A stretch of 50,900 nt of DNA, taken from an uncultured Clostridium sp. (GTDB lineage: Bacteria > Bacillota > Clostridia > TANB77 > CAG-508). Where the stretch lies: the NCBI GenBank assembly GCA_948468275.1, contig CAOKHI010000009.1, positions 1 through 50,900 of the forward strand, given 5' to 3'. A program made the position numbers and the translations under genes. Positions 33,014 to 43,190 of this stretch are shown here, piece by piece. Numbering within the stretch: the first letter of the stretch is position 1; every line of letters starts with the position of its first letter. The notes under the pieces were generated by a model. The model saw only the letters and a program-made list of their open reading frames with translations. It searched no databases and was not told the origin of the DNA.

Positions 33014-33872
33014 TTATTTTTCTATTATTTCTCTTATTTTACCCATATTTTCCATAACACAATTATATCCATATTGGTAACAACTATCTAATTTTGCTGT
33101 ATCTAGTAAACCAACTTTATCTGTATATACATTTAAAACTAAATCACTCATCTCTAAACTTTCTTCTGAAATTTTACTCCCCATTATATCTATAGTTTTC
33201 ATTATTATATCCATTATATTACTATCCCCGAGTAATCTTATCTGCATCAAATTTTACTGCTATTACTTTATCTGCACCTTGTTTTTTTACTTCGCTTACT
33301 GGTACATTATCTAACACACCACCATCCATAAATGCATGTTGACCATATTCACATGGACAAAAAACTGCTGGAAAGCTGCTACTTGCTCGTACAGCCTTTC
33401 CTATTGTTATATCCGTAATATATTGCTCTTTATTCTCAATATTTTCTGGAATTTTATTAGTTATAATATATTCTTTAGAATTTAAAATATCTACTGTTGG
33501 TATTACTAGTGGCATTGCAATTTGATTAATCTTTTTTATTCCTTTTTTATATGCTATTTGATTATATATACTCTCCAAATTCTTTCCAGATTTTAACCCC
33601 TTTAAACTAAGTTTTTTATTTCTTATAAAAGCACTTATCCCACTCATAATTGGATTACTACTTATTTCAACTAATTCCTTTGAATATCTCTTAAATAATA
33701 TGTATATATAGTATGGAGAATATCCCATTGCATATAAAGCCGCAACTAAACTTCCTGCACTTGTTCCTCCAATCACTTCTATTTTTATATTATTATCCTC
33801 TAATGCCTTTAATACACCTGCATGTGCAATCCCTCTTATTCCACCACCAGATAATGCAATTCCTAATTTCAT
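33014..33872 (-). CDS. Patatin-like phospholipase, joined by a +1 frameshift at CGG
   Basis: About 285 residues after joining. The first frame has the oxyanion motif SGGGIRG, the nucleophile GTSAG and the catalytic Asp in MDGGVLDNVP, so the Ser-Asp dyad is complete. It is a lipid acyl hydrolase of the RssA/YchK-like bacterial group. The zero frame ends ...DADKIT-CGG-GGA-TAG with CGG at 33230-33228. Skipping the C reads DKIT-GGG-GAT and continues GDSNIMDIIMKTIDIMGSK to 33014. The C-terminal part (71 residues) is helical. The start is ATG 33872 with GAGG upstream; nine codons of extension are open but lack support. Confidence 0.85.
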
Positions 33873-34067
33873 TACATACACCTCTATAATAGTATTCACT
33901 ATTTATATGTATTTAAACATTATTTGGTGCTAATTTATTATATATTTTTCTACCATAATCAATTCCAAACCATTACTCTTCATGTGTTGCTCTTTTGGTA
34001 ACATTTATTTCATTATAATATCTTTAATCATAACTACCTTTAAAAAAAGTTAAAGTTAGTAAAAAGC

Positions 34068-35414
34068 TTATGTGCTTTTTACTAACTTTTTATATAAATT
34101 TCCTTTTTCTTCAAAGTTTTTGAAAAATCCATAACTTGCCGCTGTTGGAGATAATAAGCAAATTTTTCCTTTTTTAGTTAAATTTTTTGCTGTACAAACT
34201 GCATCTTCTAAACTATTTACAATATGTCTTTTTTCTTCTGTTAGCTTTTTTGCAATATCATGTCCAGTTTTAGGCATACAAATTATATTACTAATATTAC
34301 TCTCATTTAAATACTCTATAAAATCAGTATAATCAATTCCTCTATCCATTCCACCTATAATTAATGTATCAACATTTTTCAATGCTTCTACCGCTTCTAT
34401 TGTAGCCTTTGGAACAGTACCTATACTATTATCATAATATAGAATGCCATTATATTCACCAACAAATTCTAACCTATGTTCTAATGTTTTAAATTCGCTA
34501 ATGCTTTTTATTGTTTTATTTATATCTAGTTTTAATATCTCTGAAACAGCAAGAACAAACATAATATTATTTAAATTATAATCTCCAACCAAATTTCTTG
34601 GTTCATTTTTATCATATATAGGAATATCATTAAAATATATATTATTTTCTTTTAAATATATATTACTTTCATAGTTATCATTAAAACTTACTTTATAAGT
34701 AGTTCCATTTGTATCTTTGGCTAGTTTATTTAATATTTCAATATCTGTATTATATAAAAAATAATCTGCTTTTTTCTGGTATTTAAAAATATTACATTTA
34801 GCCATAGCATAATTTTCAAAAGACTCATAATGGTCTAAATGCTCTGCATAAATATTTAGTAAAATTGCTATATTAGGAGATAACTCTGTATATTCTAATT
34901 GATGTGATGACATCTCTAAAACTAAAGTCATATCTTCTTGTATAGTATCAATATAATCAAATATTGGAACACCAATATTTCCTAACAACATACTCTTTAC
35001 ATTTTGATCTGCTAATATTTTATATATCAACGAGCTCGTTGTACTTTTTCCTTTTGTTCCTGTAATTCCTATAGTAAAAACATCAAAAAATTCTAATAAT
35101 AACTCTAATTGTGATTTAATTTTATGAATATATTGTGTTGTATCTATATAAGCAAAAGAAACTCCAGGTGATTTCATAACAATATCATAATCTTGCAGAT
35201 TTTCTATATAGTGTTCTCCACTTATACATGTTATATTATTATCTTTCTTTAATAGTTCAAAACTCTGATAAAAATCCTTTTTTCTATCAGCAATATATAA
35301 ATGTTGTTCTTTTAAATATCTTCTTATTAAGTTATATGTTGATTGACCTTCTTTTCCAAATCCTAAAATAAGTACTTTTTTATCTTTAAAATATTGTATT
35401 AAATCATTAATCAT
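34068..35414 (-). CDS. murD: MurD-type UDP-MurNAc-L-Ala:glutamate ligase (probably MurD2)
   Basis: The 448-residue product is a Mur ligase with an N-terminal nucleotide-sugar domain (LILGFGKEGQSTY), the ATP P-loop GITGTKGKSTTSSL, and a C-terminal domain (TLEHRLEFVGEYNG, DNSIGTVPKATIEA). It adds glutamate to UDP-MurNAc-L-Ala. Its ATG overlaps the stop of the murL-like gene by eight bases, so both are made together. In Xanthomonas the ligase paired with MurL (MurD2) adds L-Glu rather than D-Glu, and the gene pairing suggests the same here. Substrate choice cannot be read from the sequence. Confidence 0.85.
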   Translation of the reverse strand: MINDLIQYFKDKKVLILGFGKEGQSTYNLIRRYLKEQHLYIADRKKDFYQSFELLKKDNNITCISGEHYIENLQDYDIVMKSPGVSFAYIDTTQYIHKIKSQLELLLEFFDVFTIGITGTKGKSTTSSLIYKILADQNVKSMLLGNIGVPIFDYIDTIQEDMTLVLEMSSHQLEYTELSPNIAILLNIYAEHLDHYESFENYAMAKCNIFKYQKKADYFLYNTDIEILNKLAKDTNGTTYKVSFNDNYESNIYLKENNIYFNDIPIYDKNEPRNLVGDYNLNNIMFVLAVSEILKLDINKTIKSISEFKTLEHRLEFVGEYNGILYYDNSIGTVPKATIEAVEALKNVDTLIIGGMDRGIDYTDFIEYLNESNISNIICMPKTGHDIAKKLTEEKRHIVNSLEDAVCTAKNLTKKGKICLLSPTAASYGFFKNFEEKGNLYKKLVKST

Positions 35415-36789
35415 CTAAAAATACCTCTTTTCTTAATATAGCATTTTGTTCTTCGTTTAGGTTATTTTCTTCATTATACACCTTAGTTAGATCATTTTTA
35501 GTATCTACTAGTTCATAATTATCTTTATAGTATTTCAATAAAAATGGTAAATCCATTTTTGCTTTTTCAACATTTTCAATTGTCTTACTTATAGCAAAAT
35601 TTACCTCTTCAAAAGTACCAACACAGTCAAAAGGTTTTACTTTGCCATTTCCTGATAATTCTAAAAATGTATTTAGTAAATTTGTTTTTTCAAATAAATC
35701 TTCTCCAAACATTCCAACTAATTTTTCTTTATATAAGTATGGGCTTAATATTATATAAGCAAATAAACATTTAGCACAATTACAACACCATTTCCAATAT
35801 TTTTCTTTACTTCCAATATTGCAACTTTTAAAAGTATTATGATATTGTTCTTTCTTTGAAAAGATTTTTGCAATTTGCAGTTCATTAAGTGGTCTTAAAA
35901 AACTAAAATACTTTATTGGTGCTTTTAGATATTTGCCTGCATATTCTTCAAAATCACATTCAAATTCAAAACTTTTTGAATATTGGTGATTTATCTTTTC
36001 TCCTATAATATTCGACTCATTAGCACTATTTTCATTAGATAAAGCAATATATTTTTTTGATAATAAATATGCTACAAAATATGATATAAATGCAAGCATA
36101 GCAGAAAACGGTGTATGCCCATTAATAAATCCTTTTTCATTTAAATTTATTAAATTTTTATCTATAGTTCTATAAATTTCAATTATATTATTTGATTCAA
36201 ATCCTGCTATCTCTGCACATTTTAAAGTTACAGGTTTTGGATTGATTATTAAACAATAATCATTATTTCTATCAACTTTTAGTGTTTCTAATGTTACAAC
36301 AGAATCTTTTCCACCACCTATAGGAACTATGTAACCATTAGATTTATCAACGATTTCTTCATAGTCAAACATGCTTATATTATTTGTACATTCTATATTT
36401 ACAAAATCTTTAATATCTATTTTTATATTATTTGTGTAAAATAACTCTCCTAGACCATAATAATATAACTTCTTCCACCATTCAATTTGTTCTACATTTA
36501 AATAACCACACTTAATAATAATTTTAGGACAACACGTACTTTTCCAATAACTTATAAGTTCTATAAGTCCTATATGAAATACCATATTTTGAACATATGA
36601 AGTATTAATACTTTTAAAAGCCAAATCTTTTTTCAATATCTTTAACCTTGGATTAAACTTTGTAAGTTTTGGTATTTCAAATTCATATTCTAAATATATT
36701 GCTTCATTATCCTCTTTAATAGCATAGCTATTAAAATGAAATTCTTCATATTCCTTTCTATATTGTTTAAACTGTATTGAATTATCCAT
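35407..36789 (-). CDS. murL: MurL-like UDP-MurNAc-L-Ala-L-Glu epimerase
   Basis: The 460-residue product has a PP-loop-like ATP motif IVPIGGGKDSVVTLE near residue 170, a Cys-rich segment (CNIGSKEKYWKWCCNCAKC) and the overall features of MurL. MurL epimerises the terminal L-Glu of UDP-MurNAc-L-Ala-L-Glu to D-Glu using ATP. The direct overlap with a MurD gene matches the known murD2-murL arrangement. GAGG precedes the ATG. It implies a D-Glu route that can bypass glutamate racemase MurI. Confidence 0.82.
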   Translation of the reverse strand: MDNSIQFKQYRKEYEEFHFNSYAIKEDNEAIYLEYEFEIPKLTKFNPRLKILKKDLAFKSINTSYVQNMVFHIGLIELISYWKSTCCPKIIIKCGYLNVEQIEWWKKLYYYGLGELFYTNNIKIDIKDFVNIECTNNISMFDYEEIVDKSNGYIVPIGGGKDSVVTLETLKVDRNNDYCLIINPKPVTLKCAEIAGFESNNIIEIYRTIDKNLINLNEKGFINGHTPFSAMLAFISYFVAYLLSKKYIALSNENSANESNIIGEKINHQYSKSFEFECDFEEYAGKYLKAPIKYFSFLRPLNELQIAKIFSKKEQYHNTFKSCNIGSKEKYWKWCCNCAKCLFAYIILSPYLYKEKLVGMFGEDLFEKTNLLNTFLELSGNGKVKPFDCVGTFEEVNFAISKTIENVEKAKMDLPFLLKYYKDNYELVDTKNDLTKVYNEENNLNEEQNAILRKEVFLDD

Positions 36790-37117
36790 TATTCATATCC
36801 TCTTTCTATTTAATTTTATATCATATTGAAACTTACATCAATATTCTTAATTCATCTATATTATTCCCCATATCAAAATTTACAGACTCAAAATAGACTG
36901 TTTTTACAAAATCAAATTAATTCTATCTTTGAAAATGATCCCTTAATAATATTCAAAACTTCTAAATTATGCTACAAATATATATTATTTATAACATAAA
37001 ATAATTATAAAAACAATTGCTTTATTCAATATTATTACTTATTCCTCAAAATCCATTCATAAGCCTCTTCTTTATAATTATTTATATAAATCTTTGATAG
37101 TATAACTAAAAATCATT

Positions 37118-37170
37118 CATATCAATAATTTTGATATGATGAAACAGAATGCCAATATTTAGCATTCTGT
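37118..37170 (-). terminator. Terminator hairpins with a sequence repeated at the window end
   Basis: On the minus strand ACAGAATGC pairs with GCATTCTGT and is followed by TTTCATCAT. A second small stem (CATATCAA/TTGATATG, 37118-37138) lies beside it. It ends the transcript of the gene at 37255-37665. A related unit lies at 50694-50745. The rest of the 36.79-37.25 kb gap shows no gene. Confidence 0.6.
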
Positions 37171-37254
37171 CAATATAATGTTTTCTTTAATGTATAACAT
37201 ATTTGAAAAAAGTTACATATTTACTTTTCAAATATAGTTATAGTAACAATTTTA

Positions 37255-37665
37255 TTATTTTACCAAATTCAAATCTCCATTTATAACTATTGGAGAAAAA
37301 CCAGATATTTCATCATACAACATCCCTTCTGGAATATCATTATATAAATAAATTCTCTTATCTTTCATAAAAGCTTCATATATTTCAATAAAAGTAGCTC
37401 CTCCAATATAGTTTTTCTTTCCATTTTTATCAAAATTTAATGTTAATACTGCGTCCATAGTAGCAATTCTTTCTTCACTCATTCTAAACATTCTTGCTTT
37501 AAATTCTGCATGTTCTTTTTGCCCTAAATCCCAACTTTTCTTTTCAGCATCTGGTTCATAATATGAATTTGGTAATTCAACTATATGCCCCATATCTTCT
37601 AATTTCCTTTTTATTGGTTCTATGTCCTTATAAAATGCTTTACTACAAATAATTAATATTTTCAT
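37255..37665 (-). CDS. Nucleoside 2-deoxyribosyltransferase-like small protein
   Basis: The 136-residue product starts MKILIICSKAFYKDIEPIKR and has a Rossmann-like beginning, then RMSEERIATMDAVLTLNFDK and YIGGATFIEIYEAF, typical of the nucleoside 2-deoxyribosyltransferase-like fold (YtoQ/DUF4406-type groups). No catalytic assignment is safe. GGAGG precedes the ATG. It is a single gene flanked by long gaps. Confidence 0.6.
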   Translation of the reverse strand: MKILIICSKAFYKDIEPIKRKLEDMGHIVELPNSYYEPDAEKKSWDLGQKEHAEFKARMFRMSEERIATMDAVLTLNFDKNGKKNYIGGATFIEIYEAFMKDKRIYLYNDIPEGMLYDEISGFSPIVINGDLNLVK

Positions 37666-37930
37666 TTATCCCTCCAATTCTACATGAGCACTAAATGCTC
37701 CATGTATTATAAAATAATTATTTTTCATATTGTTTTACCTCCAAGTATCATTAATATATTTTGTTAAAGCCATCATATTATTGTATCTAAATAATTTTTC
37801 ATCTTGATAATCATTCCTTCACTTCTTAATATTTGTATTTTAACATAAAAATTTATTCTTGAGAATACTTATCTGCAACAATATAAGTTTAGCAATACTT
37901 ATTTTCAAAAGCTTATATTTTAATAATTTA

Positions 37931-38674
37931 TTATTTAATTAACTTTTTAAATGAATTAGCATTTAGTATAGTACTTGAAACAAATTCTCCCTTATAAAAA
38001 TTTGCCCAGTTGTTAAATACACAAGGTACATTTTTTGCTTTTTCTAATGAATCTATTTTTATAAAGTTAATTGTTATATTATTCTCTTTTGCATATTCTG
38101 TTAGTTCTTTTACTTCATATTCTACATAAGGACAAACATTACTATAATAAATAGTAAAATCTTGACTATCTATCTTCATATTTCTAGCTATTTCATTAAA
38201 TTTAGGTGTTTCGCTATCTTTAAATTGTAATGCTAATAATTCATAGTCGGAAATACTATCTACTACCTTAAACCCATAGTGTTCAAAAAATTTCTTTTCT
38301 CCTAAAAATGGTTTCTTCTTTTTAGAAACTAAAGTACATATACCACTTTTTCCTTTTTCTTTTGAATCGTTTATTGCATATTCTAGTAATTCTTTTCCAA
38401 TTCCTTTTCCTTTAAAACTTCCTGCTACCCATAAGCAATAAATATATTCATAATTATTACCATTAATAGGAATCCAAGCTGTTTCTATTGGTTCATATTC
38501 AATAAATATTTTTCCTCTTGCATTTAATTTTCTAAACACATGCCCATCTTTCAATTTGCTTTTAATACATTCCTTTTTATTATCTACTCCTACTTGATGT
38601 TTTGGATCTCCAATAGCACAACAGATATGTTCTTTTTCTATGTTTTCCAATGTTAAATTTATATATTCATTCAT
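37931..38674 (-). CDS. GNAT acetyltransferase with YoaP-like C-terminal domain
   Basis: The 247-residue product has a GNAT domain (about 1-150) with the acetyl-CoA loop VAGSFKGKGIGKELL. A C-terminal domain (about 170-245) with TIYYSNVCPYVEYEV and the final FVSSTILNANSFKKLI resembles the YoaP-like module. The substrate is unknown. GAGG precedes the ATG. No operon partner is evident. Confidence 0.8.
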   Translation of the reverse strand: MNEYINLTLENIEKEHICCAIGDPKHQVGVDNKKECIKSKLKDGHVFRKLNARGKIFIEYEPIETAWIPINGNNYEYIYCLWVAGSFKGKGIGKELLEYAINDSKEKGKSGICTLVSKKKKPFLGEKKFFEHYGFKVVDSISDYELLALQFKDSETPKFNEIARNMKIDSQDFTIYYSNVCPYVEYEVKELTEYAKENNITINFIKIDSLEKAKNVPCVFNNWANFYKGEFVSSTILNANSFKKLIK

Positions 38675-38836
38675 ATTTTTCCTCTTTTCTATATAAAGGT
38701 CAATTGTTCTTGTTTAATTTCTTTTTTATATGCCTTTACTATATCATTCATTTTATAAAGTAGTCCATACTTTTCACATTCTTTCATAAATATTTTGTTT
38801 AATGAAGTATTGTCTTTGCTTCTATAAATTCCATAA

Positions 38837-39475
38837 TTATTCCTTTTTTCTTATTGGATGTCTTATTACTGTTTTTAATTTACTTATTTCACATCTTCTT
38901 GGATCACTTAAATAAATTTCGTGATGAAATCTGCTATCTGTAATATCTGATTCATACCCATTTTCTATCATATATTCGTGTATTAAATTTATAGTTGTTG
39001 GTTCATCATCATAACTTCCAATGTGCATACATTGAACACAAATTCCTTCATCATAAGTTAAAAATTCCACTTTTGAAAAATCTTGTTTCTTTTTCTTCGT
39101 AGCCTCCTGAATTGCCCACTCAAAATCTTCTTTCGTTACAAAGTCTGGTAATCTAATAATAGATATAAAATTCATTTGTTCTTTATTATTATAGTCAATG
39201 CTATCCTTCATTCCATCTTGCCACCAAAATCCTTCAAGTGGTGGAACTACATATTCAAAATAACCAACTATTTTATGCGAGCCTTTATAACTCATTTTTA
39301 TAGTAAAAGCAATCGCATATAAAAGACCTATTGTCTGTTTATATTCTCCTTTTTCATCATTAGGATTTCCTTTTCCTCTAACTGCAATATAATTCATTTT
39401 AGGAATTTTTATAATGCTAGGTTTATTCTTTGACATATAAAATTCCTTATATTCTTTTTTATAATCAAAAGCCAT
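38837..39475 (-). CDS. GyrI-like small-molecule binding domain protein
   Basis: The 212-residue product matches the GyrI-like family: PKMNYIAVRGKGNPND, then FEYVVPPLEGFWW, CVQCMHIGSYDDEP and YESDITDSRFHHEIYLSDPRR. These proteins bind or hydrolyse small toxic molecules and often sit next to WYL/YafY regulators. A decayed WYL regulator lies just upstream here. I use ATG 39475 with AAGGAGG upstream. An upstream extension of 15 codons has no site. Confidence 0.85.
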   Translation of the reverse strand: MAFDYKKEYKEFYMSKNKPSIIKIPKMNYIAVRGKGNPNDEKGEYKQTIGLLYAIAFTIKMSYKGSHKIVGYFEYVVPPLEGFWWQDGMKDSIDYNNKEQMNFISIIRLPDFVTKEDFEWAIQEATKKKKQDFSKVEFLTYDEGICVQCMHIGSYDDEPTTINLIHEYMIENGYESDITDSRFHHEIYLSDPRRCEISKLKTVIRHPIRKKE

Positions 39476-39532
39476 AACTTTTTCCTCCTTAAATGAATTA
39501 TATATCATATAACTTGACAACTATGTGTCATA

Positions 39533-39743
39533 TTATAAATAATTTTTTAAAGTTTTTTGTAGTTTATCTTTTATTATGTTTTTTGCATAAACAGGATTTA
39601 AAACTTTTGCACATTCTCCAAAAGATAAAATATATCCATATACCCATATACCCATTCATTTTCTGGGTATTTCACTTTTATAATAAAGTTTCCATCTTGT
39701 TTTTTCGTTATTTCTTTACTTTCAAACTCATCATATACTCTAT
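39533..39743 (-). pseudogene. Remnant of a WYL-type transcription regulator (C-terminal end)
   Basis: Translation gives KKQDGNFIIKVKYPENEWVYGY and, after a frame change, ILSFGECAKVLNPVYAKNII plus the usual basic end. This is the C-terminus of a YafY/WYL regulator. The frame is broken by a tandem duplication of eight bases (GTATATGG twice) near 39650. No HTH domain is present. It lies directly before the GyrI-like gene that such regulators often control. Confidence 0.65.
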
Positions 39744-39902
39744 TCTATTTCTGGTGCTAATAATTTGTTTAATTTCACATCATTATTTTTACAATTTGCC
39801 TTTAACCATTCATATATTTGCTTTTTAAGGTATGTCTGTAAATTGCCTGGGATATGCCGTTACAATTGCAGTTGGGCTAATACTTTCAAAATTATCTAAC
39901 AT
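39740..39902 (-). pseudogene. Remnant of a COG3315-type SAM methyltransferase (N-terminus)
   Basis: The ATG opens MLDNFESISPTAIVTAYPRQ then FTDIP, followed after a stop and frame change by YEWLKANCKNNDVKLNKLLA. This is the beginning of the leucine-carboxyl/O-methyltransferase family (COG3315). Only about 50 residues remain, and the piece abuts the WYL remnant, so a deletion has fused two decaying genes. Confidence 0.55.
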
Positions 39903-39904
39903 AG

Positions 39905-40594
39905 TTAATTCCTTTCAATTATAATATCTGCAATAGTTAAATTAGTATCATTTATAACATTATCTATAATTGTTTTAGCAACATCATAAGGTTTCATAAA
40001 TGTAGATTGTTTTTCTTCTGATACATAATCTCTACTGTTCTTATAAAACTCTGTATTTATTCCTCCTGGATATACTCCTATTACTTTTACACTTGTACCT
40101 TTATATGCGACTTTTAAGCTTTCTGTATATCCTCTTTCTCCCCATTTAGTAGCACAATATACCGCTTCTTGTTTGTTTCCTCTTAATGCTGCTGATGACA
40201 TTATATTTACTATTTTTAAGTCTTTTTCTTCTTTTACTTTTAAAACTTCTGCTGAAAACAAAATCATACCCTGCAAACCTTTAAAGCATTTATCTATATC
40301 TTCTTTTTCATATTTTGTAGGTAGCTTAAATGATGGCTCTCCTGCATTATTAATTAATATTTTTATATTTCCTAAATTTGATATTTCATTAATAGCATCT
40401 TTAACAAAGTTACTATCAGAAATATCTCCTATAAAACCTTTGTAGTTATCTTTATATGTATTAGCTAATATCTTCATTTTTTCAAAATCTCTATCTATGT
40501 TACATACAAAGTAATTCTTTTCAACAAATTTTTTAACAAGTTCTAAACCAAGACCACTTGCTCCACCTGTTATAACTACTATATTTTTGTTCAC
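39905..40594 (-). CDS. SDR family NAD(P)-dependent oxidoreductase
   Basis: The 229-residue product has the cofactor motif TGGASGLG near the N-terminus, NNAG, MSSAA and the active-site YCATK, followed by a C-terminal half of normal length. It is a classical short-chain dehydrogenase/reductase with unknown substrate. The start is GTG with AAGGAGGG upstream. A TTGCAACAT palindrome lies in its promoter region. Confidence 0.88.
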   Translation of the reverse strand: MNKNIVVITGGASGLGLELVKKFVEKNYFVCNIDRDFEKMKILANTYKDNYKGFIGDISDSNFVKDAINEISNLGNIKILINNAGEPSFKLPTKYEKEDIDKCFKGLQGMILFSAEVLKVKEEKDLKIVNIMSSAALRGNKQEAVYCATKWGERGYTESLKVAYKGTSVKVIGVYPGGINTEFYKNSRDYVSEEKQSTFMKPYDVAKTIIDNVINDTNLTIADIIIERN

Positions 40595-40612
40595 TATAAT
40601 CCCTCCTTAATT

Positions 40613-40631
40613 TTGCAACATCATGTTGCAA
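40613..40631. promoter_or_regulatory. TTGCAACAT palindrome upstream of the SDR gene
   Basis: TTGCAACAT-C-ATGTTGCAA is a perfect inverted repeat directly upstream of the SDR ribosome site, placed like a repressor operator. A related TTGCAAC palindrome lies at 45637-45665. Confidence 0.5.
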
Positions 40632-40689
40632 TTTTCATAATTATCTTGTTTTATATTATAAATTTTCAATTACTCTATAATTTCATAAC

Positions 40690-42520
40690 CTGCTATTTTG
40701 TATCCTTTCAGTCTTCTATTATCATACTATTTCTAAAAACATTTTGGCACATGTCATTTAATATTTCTGAAATCTATATCTTGTCCTTTTCTTCTGTTGG
40801 AATATATTTATAGTTAGTTTTTTTAACAATTACTTTGTGTTCCATTTCTCTATTTTGTTTCGTTCACGATTAGATACTCTTGCTCTTATATCTCCACATT
40901 GCATATAAATTATTTTATGCAATCCATCTTTTCTTGTTGGTGTAGCCGTTAATCCATATACATATTTTGCTTTAATTTGTTTTAATACATTTTCAAAGCT
41001 AAATCAGCTACATGATGACATTCATCTATAATTACTAATCCATATCCTTTTATTAATTCTTCAAAGTTATCTTTTTTTGTATAATGATTGAAAACTTGCT
41101 ATATCTAACTTTCCGTTTAATTTTTCCTTACTTGCACCTAATTGTCCTATCTCTTTTTTATCACCTCCTAAAAAGTAAGATAATCTCTCTTTCCATTGCT
41201 CAAGCAAATTATTTCTATTAACTATTACTAAAGCATTAGTTTTTAACTCTGATATTATTTTTGCTCCTATCACTGTTTTTCCAAAATCTGTTATTGCACA
41301 AAGTACTCCTGTTTCATGTTGTAATAATTCATTTTTACTTTCTCTTGTTTTTTATTTAATTTTCCTATAAACTTATAATCAGTTTGTGTTCCTTCTTCTC
41401 TTGTGTCTTTAATCATTAGCTTAACATTACTTTTTTCGCATATTTCTCTAATTCTTTCTATTCATCCTATTGGTAAAATTAAAAATCTTTCATCTTCTTC
41501 AAAACATCTTATTATTCTTAGTGTTTTATATATAGGTAATCTTAATCTCTGTTTTTCATAAAATTCAGGATTAGCAAAACTTGCTAGTCTTTTTAAGTAT
41601 CTTATTTCATTTGGTAATAATTTCAATTTCTTTATATAAATTTGGTAGTCTAATATGCATTCAATATTGTTGTAAATAGAATATCTTTTAAATTTTCTTT
41701 TTTAGGAATTTCATCATCTGATATTTCTTCTGTTTCTGGTTCATTATAATCATCTTCTTTATATTTATTAACAGATTCATATACTTCATTTGAGCCAATT
41801 CTTTTTATAGCTTTCAAAATATCTATTTGATTTTTCTCTGGCTCAAAATACTTGTTTACAAAAACTGTATTTCCTTCTTTTGAACTTTCTCCTTGATATG
41901 GTAATGCTATTAAATTACCAACCCCACCTTTAGGCATGGTATCTTGATTTGGAAATAGTCTATCATAAGAATTTAAATCCAATGAGGCTTTTTCCATTGT
42001 TTTTGTTAATAATATATTTCCCATTTTTCTCACTACATTAGCAGGCATACTTCCTCAAGGAATATCCATATATGAGCACCATTTCCAGAACGTGATTTTT
42101 CCACATAAATAGGAATATTCAATTCATCACATGTACTCCAAAATGCTATAACATCTTGTTCATAATTTTTCTTGTCAAAATCTATTGCTAAAAAATTACA
42201 TGTATCTCCTAGTAATAATGGATATATTCCAATTGTAATTTCACCTTTTAAATGTTTTAATATAATATCATCTGTTAATGCTTCTAACACTCTATTAGGA
42301 CATTCATTACATTTTATTCGTGGTTTATCACATTTATATGTACTGAATTCATTTTTGCATACAGGTGAGTAGCCTGACTTTCGTGTTTTATTACTTGTCC
42401 ACCTTTTAGCATATAAATCTGTTCTTCCTTTAAATATATCTCTAAATATTTTTACTTTTTCTTCGTTTGAAATAACTTTTTGCTCTTTGGGGTATTTCTT
42501 TTTCTAAGCTTTCTAACAAA
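40690..42520 (-). pseudogene. Degraded TOTE-conflict-type primase-helicase
   Basis: Pieces in different frames give, in order: a zinc-ribbon/primase start (GYSPVCKNEF, CDKPRIKCNECPNRV), the AEP primase core (GIYPLLLGDTCNFLAIDFD, YVEKSRSGNGAHIWIF, LDSYDRLFPNQDTMPKGG, NLIALPYQG), then a superfamily 2 helicase with FGKTVIGAK (motif I), VNRNNLLEQW (Ia), IIDECHHVAD (II) and GLTATPTRKDG (III). This is the domain order of the TOTE system primase-helicase. There are at least four lesions (a shift at a C-run near 42500, a -1 shift near 42045, shifts near 41280-41650, an in-frame TAG near 40770). The original gene would have been about 600 residues. It is a dead remnant of a mobile conflict element. 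Confidence 0.8.
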
Positions 42521-42617
42521 GTTATTTCACCACCTTTATAAAGTTTTATTGGTCGATTTATTGGTCATTTTTTAACCAATAAAATTATTTCAAAATCTTT
42601 CATTTAGTTTTTTATTT

Positions 42618-43181
42618 TTATTCACTATGTATTGTTGGAACTTGTCCTGTATATAGATATACTATTATTTCATCTAATTTATTATCCATATTATTAATAT
42701 TGGCTCTAATTTTTTCTAATCTATTTTTCTCTAAAAAGTATTTTTCGTCTTGATCTAAATTAGTTGAAACAAACTCATTATATTTATTGTGTTCCTTTTT
42801 TATATATGAAACAGCTTCTTTTATATTATTGTTTTTTTCAGATAATTTCTCAAGAATATGTATTTTATTTGAAATATATCTAATATTCATTAAAACTCTT
42901 TCCTTATTTTGCTTTGATGGAATAATTTTATAGTTCTCTCTTAAATATACTTGTATATCATTACAAATATTTTCTACTTTATCATTCAACTTTCTTATAT
43001 CGTTTTTCCTTTCAGTCAAATAATATGTAACAAATAAAGCAATTATAATAGTAAGTACCTCATATGCATTTATTTTTAGAAAATCTCCCCATCCGTTATT
43101 ATAGACATTAAAACCAATATCTCCTAGCAGTATAATACTTATAATAATTATACTTATTATATATTTTTTTAGAATCTTCAT
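42618..43181 (-). CDS. Two-helix membrane protein with coiled-coil, third gene of the GHKL/STAS-like cassette
   Basis: The 187-residue product has two membrane helices (about 7-27 and 40-58), then a charged coiled-coil cytoplasmic part. No family is recognised. AGGAGG precedes the ATG, and the gene starts nine bases after the STAS-like gene, so it belongs to that operon. It could be the membrane effector of the cassette, but this is inference from position only. Confidence 0.6.
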   Translation of the reverse strand: MKILKKYIISIIIISIILLGDIGFNVYNNGWGDFLKINAYEVLTIIIALFVTYYLTERKNDIRKLNDKVENICNDIQVYLRENYKIIPSKQNKERVLMNIRYISNKIHILEKLSEKNNNIKEAVSYIKKEHNKYNEFVSTNLDQDEKYFLEKNRLEKIRANINNMDNKLDEIIVYLYTGQVPTIHSE

Positions 43182-43190
43182 AATCTCCTC

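Noticed and set aside
42030..42060. CGG-type frameshift in the TOTE remnant
   Set aside because: The shift is in the -1 direction with no CGG at the junction, and several other lesions are present, so it is ordinary decay.
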